From Portulaca oleracea (Eukaryota > Streptophyta > Magnoliopsida > Caryophyllales > Portulacaceae): a DNA stretch of 64,000 bases. The number at the start of each line of letters is the position of its first letter. Positions within the stretch are counted from its first letter, which is position 1. The translations under genes and the position numbers were made by a program. Under the pieces are notes generated by a model that was not told the DNA's origin, did no database searches, and worked only from the letters and a program-made list of their open reading frames with translations. Of this stretch, positions 55,727 through 64,000 are shown in pieces. The stretch lies in contig CM055870.1 of the NCBI GenBank assembly GCA_029582165.1, forward strand, positions 46,890,513 through 46,954,512, in the 5' to 3' direction.

Positions 55727-56563
55727 CTAACACTCCTCAGGACTAGACACACTCAAGGCAAGTGCTTCACACAGATCTTCAGCAGAGTTGACAGAGTCAC
55801 GGTCATTGTTACCCTTCCCCTTTTTAGATTTAGGGCAATCCCTCTTAAAGTTATCTTTATCCCCACAGCCACAACACATAACTTCACTCATGTTCCTAGG
55901 CTTGCTTTTACCCCTGGACTTCGACCGTCCCTTGGAATTATTAGAATTCCTATTGCTCTTCCTACCCCTAACACTTAAAGCATTTCCCGAAGATTCCTCA
56001 CCAGAATTCTTCCTACGAAGACCTTCATTAAGCAATACAGACTTGACTTCATCAAATTTCATCTCGTTCGTATCTTTAGCGCTACTAACAGCAGTTACAA
56101 GGGTTTTCCAAGATTCAGGCATGGAAGACAACAATATGCAAGCCCTAACATTCTCAGCAAAAACCATCTTTATTGAAGCAAGTTGTGATAAAATTTTAGT
56201 AATCTCATTAATATGATCAGCCACATCCCCACCTTTAGCCATCTTACAGCTGGTTAATTTAGTGAACAAATATACCTTATTTGCTGCACTAGGCTTCTCA
56301 TACATATTCTCTAGTGCTTTCAGCAAATCCTTCGTTGTCTTTTTCTCCATGACGTTAAACCTAACGTTCCGAGCCAACGACATCCTGATCAAGGACATTG
56401 CCTTTCGATCCAGCATATCGTATTCAGTCTGCTTCATCTCATCTGGCTTCTCCAACAACGGAACATGCAGCAACTTCGCATACAGCAGGTCTTCAATCTG
56501 TAACCTCCAGCAGGTGAAGTCAGATCCATCAAACTTCTCTATTTCATACGTATCTCCTGCCAT
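55727..56563 (-). CDS. Element G gag (278 aa, intact frame)
   Basis: MAGDTYEIEKFDGSDF start about 40 bp after the PBS. UBN2/gag core: SLIRMSLARNVRFNVMEKKT, LENMYEKPSAANKVYLFTKL, GDVADHINEITKILSQL and LLSSMPESWKTLV. Basic linker (SKGRSKSRGKSKPR). The knuckle CCGCGDKDNFKRDC has Asn in the zinc-His position, whereas G' has His, so nucleic-acid binding is probably weakened. Terminated early by the TAG before protease. Confidence 0.88.
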   Translation of the reverse strand: MAGDTYEIEKFDGSDFTCWRLQIEDLLYAKLLHVPLLEKPDEMKQTEYDMLDRKAMSLIRMSLARNVRFNVMEKKTTKDLLKALENMYEKPSAANKVYLFTKLTSCKMAKGGDVADHINEITKILSQLASIKMVFAENVRACILLSSMPESWKTLVTAVSSAKDTNEMKFDEVKSVLLNEGLRRKNSGEESSGNALSVRGRKSNRNSNNSKGRSKSRGKSKPRNMSEVMCCGCGDKDNFKRDCPKSKKGKGNNDRDSVNSAEDLCEALALSVSSPEEC

Positions 56564-56599
56564 TGTTTGAAAGCGAGTTCTCTTTCACAAAACCTGAAA

Positions 56600-56611
56600 G
56601 CTCTGATACCA
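56600..56611 (-). promoter_or_regulatory. Primer binding site, element G
   Basis: TGGTATCAGAGC on the minus strand, two bases from the LTR. Confidence 0.9.
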
Positions 56612-56613
56612 AT

Positions 56614-57032
56614 TGTTAGGATCGAAGACCACTCAAGCAAACCACAAACAATGTAAGATAAGAGCGGAAAAGAAATAAGAAATTTGACACCAGAGGTTTA
56701 ACGTGGAAAAAACCCAAAGCGGGAAAAAAAACCACGGAATCGATGCACTAGTAATATGAGGATTACAATTTACAATGGTTGTGTTTTTGGTGAAGGACTC
56801 ACTGCCTTACACTGCTCCCTTACTCTCTACAAATTTGATCACAAACAATCACTTTTTATAGAGCACCCAAAATGCTTCACCTACCCACTAACTTGCTAGT
56901 GTTGTACACCTACCCACTTACTCCCACTTGATGAGTAGTGTTGTTTAATCACACCTACCCTCTAACTTGCACTTGATGAGTAGTATTGTTTAATCAACCC
57001 TACCCACTAACTTGGTCTCCACACACCTAACA
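56614..57032 (-). repeat. 5' LTR of element G (419 bp)
   Basis: TGTTAGG...CCTAACA on both strands (perfect TGTTAGG/CCTAACA ends). Contains near-duplicate GATGAGTAGTGTTGTTTAATC blocks. Confidence 0.9.
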
Positions 57033-58580
57033 ACAAATTATGATGTATATAAGCTCACAAAGACCACGGTTTCCAGCAAGCTCAATACACCACAAGATCA
57101 CAATCACCTTGAAACAGCAAGAACCTCACGAGTATTGTGCAATAAGCAACAAGGAATCAGAAACGATTGAATGAAAGATAGAATCAAGTATTATCTCACT
57201 TGTTACAGAAACACCTTCAATAGAAATAATGCAAGGGAAAAGCTGAAACACAAGTGAAAGTAACCTAGCAAACAATACAGCCATAAAGCAATAAAGCTAA
57301 GTATTAAATAAATCATAAAGCAAATAAAGCAATAAAGTACTAGGAATAAACTAATACATTTCCACATGCTGAATTACTCCATCATCATTGATGTTTAGTT
57401 GAGATCATCATTGATGCTTAGTGAAGCTATTCCAGCTTTTGCACATGGCACTTCCCCATTGGAACATCTCCCATTACTTAGCTTCAATCATGTAGCTGCC
57501 ACCAAAGAAACACATTTGATTTTTCTTCTTCCTCCAGCATGACGTAGCTATTAGCTTCCCATGACATGTGAAAACTGATTATTAAGTGAAAAGACAAAAA
57601 ATACACACGTTAAACAAGCAAAATACCAAACAGATTGCAAATAAGCCTCCCTAGTGTTGGGTCATCTTGTATCGGCTGTGTAGAGCTCAAACGAGCTCCA
57701 AATCATGCAAACTTGGACATTCTGGAAAGCTTATTGAGTACCTAACAAAAGTCTCTTTAAGCAAGAATGGAGGAGAAGTCTCAATTTTGAGATATTGAGA
57801 CAAACACCGAAGGTGTCGCATGGGACGAATGGTCCTCCAATGCATTAATGCCCTTCTTGATCTCTCCCACGGCTAAGTAAAAAGCTTGGATAAATTGGAC
57901 CTCCTTGGGCTGATCTCCATCATCCTCCCCAGGTTGGGAAGAGTTTTTCCTCAAACTTGGTACGTCTTCTCCCTCAGCAAAATAGGGATGCAAATCAGCC
58001 ACATTAAACATTGCACTCCCACCATAATCATCCGATAGATCAAGCTTGTATGCATTGTCACCAATCTTCTCTAAGATCTCAAATGGACCATCAGATCTTG
58101 GAAATAGTTTCTCCTTCCACCTAGTTGGAAATCTGTCCTTCCTTAGATGAATCCTTACTAAATCTCCAGGTTGAAAGACCACCTTTTTTCGTTTCTTGTT
58201 GGCCAAATTAGAAGCTTGCTCATTAAACTTGATTATCATCTCCCTTACTTGTTGATGTAGCTCCTGAATCTCCTTAGCCCTTTTGCTAGCATCATGGCTG
58301 AAGTGTGTAGAGTTCATAATAGGCGCCAAATCCATAGGAGTATTAGGGTTCCTCCCATAGACCACTTGAAATGGAGATACACCAATAGCTTTACTTGGAG
58401 CCCTATTGAATGCAAACTCAGCATGGGGCAGCAAGGTATCCCATCCCTTCTTATCCTTGTTCACTAAGGACCTTAGTAATGTACCAAGAGTCCTATTTGT
58501 CACCTCGGTTTGACCATCTGTTTGGGGGTGGCAAGCTGTGCTGAATTTGACCATGGTACCAAGTTTCCTCCACAAAGTTG
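57033..58580 (-). mobile_element. Gypsy element H, left (minus) arm: integrase C-terminus and LTR
   Basis: Minus-strand pol end from LWRKLGTMVKF through CHPQTDGQTEVTNR (catalytic Glu) to PYFAEGEDV (58570 to about 57925), then an LTR 57041-57922 (minus TGATGGAGATC...TACATCA). The frame runs into the LTR to 57781. Closely related to element D. About 200 bp near the U5 end is missing relative to the right arm. Confidence 0.82.
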
Positions 58581-58725
58581 TTAGATTGCATGGAATACCC
58601 AAATCAAGAACATGTAACAATAGGTACTTTCTTGACAAGGCATACTTCCAGGAAGTTGTTAGATTGCATGGAATACCCAAGTCTATGGTTTCAGATCGAG
58701 ATGCTAAGTTTCTAAGTCATTTCGA
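58571..58725 (+). pseudogene. Plus-strand integrase fragment at the duplication centre
   Basis: Encodes YFQEVVRLHGIPKSMVSD and RDAKFLSHF, the integrase stretch around the second catalytic Asp, in the opposite orientation to the pol tail on its left. AGTTGTTAGATTGCATGGAA occurs twice (about 58576 and 58652). Confidence 0.75.
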
Positions 58726-58756
58726 TATGAAACTTAGCATCTCGATCTGAAACCAT
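58685..58756. repeat. Perfect 27-bp inverted repeat with 18-nt loop (centre of large palindrome)
   Basis: Left arm 58685-58711 (ATGGTTTCAGATCGAG...) pairs without mismatch with 58730-58756; loop 58712-58729. Pairing continues imperfectly outward to about 58638 and 58795. Confidence 0.95.
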
Positions 58757-58795
58757 GGACTTGAGTGTTCCATGCAATCTAACAACTTACTGGAA

Positions 58796-60162
58796 GAAAC
58801 GAAAAAAGGTGGTCTTTCAACCTGGAGATTTAGTATGGATTCATCAAAGGAATGACAGATTTCCAACTAGGAGGAAGGAGAAACTATTTCCAAGAGCTGA
58901 TGGTCCATTTGAGGTCTTACAGAAGATTGGTGACAATGCATACAAGCTTGATCTATCGGATGACTATGGTGGGAGTGCAACGTTTAATGTGGCTGATTTG
59001 CGTCCCTATTTTGCTGAGGGAGAAGACCTACCAAGTTTGAGGACAAACTCTTCCCAACCTGGGGAGGATGATGGAGATCAACCGAAGGAGGTCCAATTTA
59101 TCCAAGCTTGTTACTTAGCCGTCGTAGAGATCAAGAAGGGCATTAATGCATTAGAGGAGCATTCCTCCCATGCGACACCTTCGGTGTTTGTCTCAATATC
59201 TCAAAATTGAGACTTCGCCTCCATTCTTGCCCAAAGAGACTTTTGTTGGGTACTCAATCAGCTTTCCAGAATGTCCAAGTTTGCATGATTTGGAGCTCGT
59301 TTGAGCTCTACACAGCCGATACAGGACGACCTAATGCTAGGGAGGCTTATTTGCAATTATGTTTGGTATTTTGCTTGTTTAACGTGTGTATTTTTTGTCT
59401 TTTCACTTAATAATCAGTTTTCACATGTCATGGGAAGCTAAGAGCTACGTCATGCTGGAGGAAGAAGAAAAATCAAATGTGTTTCTTTGGTGGCAGCTAC
59501 ATGATTGAAGCTAAGTAATGGGAGATGTTCCAATGGGGAAGTGCCATGTGAAAAAGCTGGAATAGCTCCACTAAGCATCAATGATGATCTCAAATAAACA
59601 TCAATGATGATGGAGTAATTCAGCAAGTGGAAATGTATTAGTTTATTCCTAGTACTTTATTGCTTTATTTGCTTTATGATTTATTTAATACTTAGCTTTA
59701 TTTCTTTATGGCTGTATTGTTTGCTAGGTTACTTTCACTTGTGTTTCAGCTTTCTATAAGTATTCTCTTTGTATTTGGAAGCAACACAACTTATGAAATA
59801 CAAAACCCCAAAACCGAGAGGTTTCTTTTGTTTAGGAGAACTCTAAACTCTCACTTCTACTCTAGTATCTAGATTGGCTATCTAGTGGTGTTGTGTAGAA
59901 CTTGATTAGATCTCTTTGGAAGGTATTTCTGTAACCAATGAGATCCATCAAGCTTGCCCTTGTATTATTTCTCTTAAAGGTGTTTCTGTAACAAGTAAGA
60001 TAATACTTGATTATATCTTTCATTCAATCGTTTCTTATTCCTTGTTGCTTATTGCACAATATTCGTGAGGTTACTTGCTGTTTCAAGGTGATTGTGATCT
60101 TGTGGTGCATTGAGCTTGCTGGAAACCGTGGTCTTTGTGAGCTTATATACATCATAATTTGT
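58796..60162 (+). mobile_element. Gypsy element H, right (plus) arm: integrase C-terminus and LTR
   Basis: Starts at [17 protein letters not shown] and reads to [13 protein letters not shown], staying open into the LTR to 59210. LTR 59069-60154 (TGATGGAGATC...ATACATCA), followed by TAATTTGT and then G'. Inverted homologue of 57033-58200. Confidence 0.85.
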
Positions 60163-60580
60163 TGTTAGGTGTGTGGAGACCAAGTTAGTGGGTAGGGTTG
60201 ATTAAACAATACTACTCATCAAGTGCAAGTTAGTGGGTAGGTTTGATTAAACAACACTACCCATCAAGTGGGAGTAAGTGGGTAGGTGTACAACACTAGC
60301 AAGTTAGTGGGTAGCTGAAGCATTTTGGGTACTCTATAAATTGATTGTTTGTGATCAAATTTGTAGAGAGCAAGGGAGCAGTGTAAGGCAGTGAGTCCTT
60401 CACCAAAAACACAACCATTGTAAATTGTAATCCTCATATTACTAGTGCATCGATTCCGTGGTTTTTTTTTCTCGCTTTGGGTTTTTTCCACGTTAAACCT
60501 CTGGTGTCAAATTTCTTATTTCTTTTCCGCTCTTATCTTACATTGTTTGTGGTTTGCTTGAGTGCTCTTCGATCCTAACA
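60163..60580 (+). repeat. 5' LTR of element G' (418 bp)
   Basis: TGTTAGGTG...GATCCTAACA, homologous to 56614-57032 in inverse orientation. Confidence 0.9.
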
Positions 60581-60629
60581 ATTGGTATCAGAGCTTTCAG
60601 GTTTTGTGAAAGAGAACTCGCTTTCAAAC

Positions 60630-61670
60630 AATGACAGGAGATAAGTATGAAATAGAGAGGTTTGATGGATCTGACTTCACCTACTGGAGGTTCTGATCAA
60701 GACACTTTGTATGCGAAGTTGTTGCGTTCCGTTCTTTGGAGAAGCGGATGAGATAAAGCGCATGAATACGATATCTTTGGATCGACAGGCGATGTCCTTG
60801 ATCAGGATGTCGTTGGCTCGGAACGTTAGGTTTAACGTCATGGAGAAAAAGACAACGAAGGAATTGCTGAAAGCACAAGAGAATATGTATGAGAAGCCTA
60901 GTGCAGCAAATCAGGTATATTTGTTCACTAAATTAACCAGCTGTAAGATGGCTGAAGGTGGGGATGTGGCTGATCATATTAATGAGATTACTAAAATTTT
61001 ATCACAACTTGCTTCAGTAAAGATGGTTTTTGCTGAGAATGTTAGGGCTTGCATATTGTTGTCTTCCATGCCTGAATCTTGGAAAACCCTTGTAACTGCT
61101 GTTAGTAGCGCTAAAGATACTGACAAGATGAAATTTGATGAAGTCAAGTCTGTATTGCTTAATGAGGGTCTTCGTAGGAAGAATTCTGGTGAGGAATCTG
61201 CGGGAAATGCTTTAAGTGTCAGGGGTAGGAAGAGCAATAGGAATTCTTATAATTCCAAGGGACGGTCGAAGTCTAGGGGTAAAAGCAAGCCTAGGAGCAT
61301 GAGTGAAGTTGTGTGTTGTGGCTGTGGGGATAAAGGTCACTTTAAGAGGGATTGCCCTAAACCTAAAAAGGGGAAGGGTAACAATGACCGTGACTCTGTC
61401 AACTCTGCTGAAGATCTCTGTGAAACATTTGTCTTGAGTGTGTCTAGTCCTGAGGAGTCTTGGATTGTTGATCCTGGTGCATCCTTTCATGTTTCTTCAA
61501 ACATGGAGTTATTTCGTAATTTCAGGAGTGGAAATTTTGGCAGGGTTTATCTTGCTGACAACAAATATTATGAGATAACAAGTAGAGTAGACGTGACAAT
61601 TAGTTTGCTAATTGTGGTCTTTGGAAGCTGGAGGATGTCAGATACATTCCAGGTATTAAGAGGAATTTGA
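60630..61670 (+). pseudogene. Element G' gag and protease
   Basis: Begins MTGDKYEIERFDGSDF at 60630. A small deletion and frameshift near 60695 break it, then it is open 60711-61670. It has a canonical knuckle CCGCGDKGHFKRDC (61312-61353) and protease motif WIVDPGASFHVSS (Asp and Gly kept, Pro in place of Ser/Thr). It ends at a frameshift near 61600. Confidence 0.85.
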
Positions 61671-62318
61671 TTTCTATAAATCAACTTGATGAAATGGGCT
61701 TATTCTGCAGGTTTTGGATATGGAAGGTGGAAAATTGTGAAAGGTGTTATGGTAGTGGCGAAGGGATTGAGATCCGGTACGTTGTACTCCACGAGGGATA
61801 GCACTAACATGATCTCTAATGTCAATGCTACTTCTTGTTCTAGTTTATGGCATTGCAGGCTTGGTCACATGAGTGAAAAGGGCATAAAGATCCTAGCTTC
61901 AAAAGCCGTTTTGGAGAATCTGAAAACCGTAGATATGGTACTTTGCGAGAGTCGTGTCCTCGGTAAACAGATGAGAGTCAGTTTCACCAAACCTGGCAGG
62001 GAACCAAAACCAGAGAAGTTGAAATTGGTGCATTCAGATGTGTGGGGGCCTACACCAGTCAATTCCATGAGTGGTGCTCAATATTATGTCACCTTTATTG
62101 ATGATCACAGTCGGAAGGTATGGGTTTATTTTTTGAAGAATAAATCCGATGTGTTTAGTGTTTTCCTGAAGTGGAAAGCACATGTTGAGACACAGACTGG
62201 ATTGAAGGTGAAGTGTTTGAGGACAGACAATGGAGGGGAGTATGAAAAGGAGTTCGTAAAATATTGCGAACAGAACGACATTAGATTACTGAGAACCGTT
62301 CCCGGGACACCAAGGTAG
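61671..62318 (+). pseudogene. Element G' pre-integrase and integrase, first part
   Basis: LWHCRLGHMSEKGIKIL, then CESRVLGKQ (second zinc Cys replaced by Arg), LVHSDVWGP (first catalytic Asp), YYVTFIDDHSRKVWVYFLKN and CLRTDNGGEY (second Asp). TAG at 62316 replaces the Gln of the RQNGITER motif. Confidence 0.85.
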
Positions 62319-62984
62319 AATGGAATAACAGAGCGGATAAATCGAACTCTAAACGAGAGAGCCAAAAGCATGAGGATTCATGCTGGATTACCCAAATATC
62401 TGTGGGCAGAAGCAGTAAACACAGCAGCATATCTAATCAACAAGAGTCCATCGGTTCCTTTAGATTTGAAGGTACCTGAGGAGGTATGGAGTGGTAAGAA
62501 AGTTGATTACTTCTTTCTTCGTATTTTTGGTTGTACTACTTATGTGATGACTGATCCTGACAAGTGTTCCGATGGTGCACCGGAGACGAAAACAATGGAG
62601 ACGGAGGCATCACAGGAAGTTCCACAGGCTACAAATCAGGCTGCTGAAGAGCCTGATCCACTAGAGTTGGCTGTAAGCTCTAGTGATGATGAACAAACTC
62701 CACCACCCACTGTGAGGAGATCCATGAGGTCTACTAGAGGTAATGCACCTAAAAGATATTCTCCATCTTTGCATTACTTATTACCGACAGATGCTGGTGA
62801 GCCAGAATCCTATACTGAAGCTATGCAGGTTGAGAATCATTCCAAGTGGGAGCAGGCAATGGATGATGAGATTGCCTCACTTGAGAAAAACAAAACTTGG
62901 GAACTAACCAGGTTGCCTGCAGGGAAGAAAGCTTTGTTGAATAAAGGGTATTCAGGATCAAGAATGAGCCTAATGGTACTGTGA
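62319..62984 (+). pseudogene. Element G' integrase end and linker (with deletion)
   Basis: NGITERINRTLNERA (catalytic Glu) and GLPKYLWAEAVNTAAYLINK are followed by FGCTTYVMTDPDKC and then a jump to SDGAPETK. Roughly 85 codons present in G (PKSKKCFLVGYG to NMLYKD and beyond) are missing. The linker then reaches KNKTWELTRLPAGKKAL. Confidence 0.82.
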
Positions 62985-63722
62985 GGTACAAGGCTCGATT
63001 AGTGGTTAAGGGATTTTCACAAAAGGAAGGTATTGATTATAATGAGATTTTCTCTCCTGTTGTGAAACTAATCACTGTTAGAATTATCCTTAGTATGGTT
63101 GTAGTGGAGAATTTACATCTGGAGCAGATGGACGTAAAAACAGCCTTCTTGCATGGAATTTGGAGGAGGACCTGTATATGAAGCAACCTGAGGGATATGA
63201 AGTTCCAGGGAAGGAACACTTGGTGTGTAAACTTTGGAAAAGTCTATATGGGTTTAAACATGCTCCAAGGCAGTGGTACATCAAGTTTATCACTTTCATG
63301 TGCAACAATGGGTTCAAGAGGAGTGATAAGGATCAGTGTTGTTATCATAAGATTTTGCTAACTCTTATATTATTTTGCTTCTCTATGTGGATGATATGTT
63401 GATTGCAGGAGGAAACATGAAAGAAATTATCTGGCTCAAGGAGAGGATGTCCAAAGAGTTTGAGATGAAGGATTTGGGTGCTGCAAATCAAATCCTTGGC
63501 ATGAGGATCACCAGAGACAGGGACAAAGGAGTTTTGAAGTTATCTCAGGAGAACTACATCAACAGGGTGCTAGAAAGGTTCAGTGTGGCTGATTCAAAAC
63601 CTAGGGGCACTCCTATGGCAAACCATCTCAAACTATCCAAGGAACAACAACCCAGAACCAAGGAGGAGAAAGAATACATGGCCAGAGTTCCTTATGCTTC
63701 AGCAGTTGGGAGCTTGATTTAA
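62985..63722 (+). pseudogene. Element G' reverse transcriptase
   Basis: [19 protein letters not shown] ... [10 protein letters not shown], frameshift at about 63160, LYGFKHAPRQWYIKF, frameshift at about 63350, catalytic YVDDMLIAGG and EMKDLGAANQILGM, ending in a TAA at 63720 where G has Met-Tyr. Confidence 0.85.
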
Positions 63723-63725
63723 GCC

Positions 63726-64000
63726 ATGTTCTACACGAGACCGGATATTTCCTTTGCAGTGGGAGCGGTGTCCCGCTTCATGTCCAATCCGGGGAAATCA
63801 CACTGGGAAGTTGTAAAATGGCTATTGAGGTATTTGAAAGGTACCTCCCATTACTGTCTTAAGTTTGGTGGAACTAACCTTGATCTAAAAGGTTATGTAG
63901 ATGTTGATTTGAGTGGGGATTTCGATACAAGCAAGAGTACAACAGGTTAAGTGTTCACTCTTGGTGGCTCGGCAATTAGCTGGATGTCAAGATTGCAGAA
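63726..64000 (+). pseudogene. Element G' RNase H (partial, at window end)
   Basis: TRPDISFAVGAVSRFMSN, WLLRYLKGTSHYC, then a TAA at about 63948 (STTG*VFTLGGSAIS). Continues beyond the window. Confidence 0.8.

Larger units (their letters stand above)
52439..57032 (-). mobile_element. Element G: Ty1/copia retrotransposon (minus), left arm of inverted duplication
   Basis: 5' LTR 56614-57032, 3' LTR remnant 52439-52570, PBS 56600-56611, gag, protease, integrase, RT, RNase H in copia order (integrase before RT). The same family as G' (60163 on), joined to identical flanking bases. Confidence 0.9.
60163..64000 (+). mobile_element. Element G': Ty1/copia retrotransposon (plus), right arm, runs off window
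   Basis: LTR 60163-60580, PBS 60583-60594, gag, protease, integrase, RT, RNase H up to the window end. Head-to-head relative to G. Confidence 0.9.

Noticed and set aside
58538..58750. 70-aa plus-strand ORF as a gene
   Set aside because: A chimera of antisense gypsy sequence, a short integrase fragment and the palindrome loop.

Overview
The window is plant nuclear DNA, most likely from a eudicot. The evidence is spliced host exons with GT/AG introns, plant Ty1/copia, Ty3/gypsy, LINE, Helitron and Cassandra-type elements, and methionyl-initiator-type primer sites (TGGTATCAGAGC). It is almost entirely transposable-element sequence, with one clear host gene. I cannot name the species from the sequence.

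Layout. 1-2577: a pile-up of non-autonomous Helitrons (5' TC, 3' hairpin CCGTGC..GCACGG then CTAG|T), joined through (TAA)n microsatellites. 2578-4198: low-copy-looking sequence with one possible small zinc-finger ORF. 4199-8484 (minus): 5' part of an LTR element with a 3.4-kb LTR (TATA box, telomere-like boxes, minisatellite), a PBS and an acidic 220-aa ORF. 8764-10349: a second Helitron cluster. 10351-10838: a LINE ORF2 5' fragment. 10839-12027: GC-palindrome LTR sequence.

12028-43850 is a Russian-doll nest in one L1-type LINE. The LINE is split by a Cassandra solo LTR (12193-12484, TSD TTAAG), a 1.45-kb solo LTR (13548-15000, TSD TTAAG), Ty3/gypsy element A (15161-21286, TSD CTTTG) and minus-strand non-autonomous gypsy element B (22334-42986, TSD TCTAG). 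B is interrupted by a ~10-kb non-coding Tat/Ogre-like element C (23779-40598, TSD ACATC). The 5' LTR of C is interrupted by a gag-pol gypsy element D (24448-31261, TSD CCACT). All six target-site duplications can be read directly, and removing each insertion restores the sequence below it.

44253-48906 (minus): the 3' ten exons of a serine carboxypeptidase-like (SCPL) gene with Ser, Asp and His catalytic motifs. The N-terminal exons are absent, because retroelement DNA begins 70 bp upstream of the first visible exon. 49031-52438: a copia-like element with gag but no pol (TR-GAG type), element F, truncated at its 3' end. 52439-64000: a very large imperfect inverted duplication centred near 58720. 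Each arm carries a gypsy pol 3' end plus LTR (H) and a copia element joined at the identical base (G on minus, G' on plus; G' runs off the window).

No element has an undamaged complete polyprotein. A, D, G and G' are the pol-carrying types. B, C and F lack pol and would depend on proteins supplied in trans. The least expected features are the 413-codon uninterrupted non-pol ORF of B with a duplicated internal module, the palindrome set in the LTRs of C, and the copia/gypsy inverted duplication.
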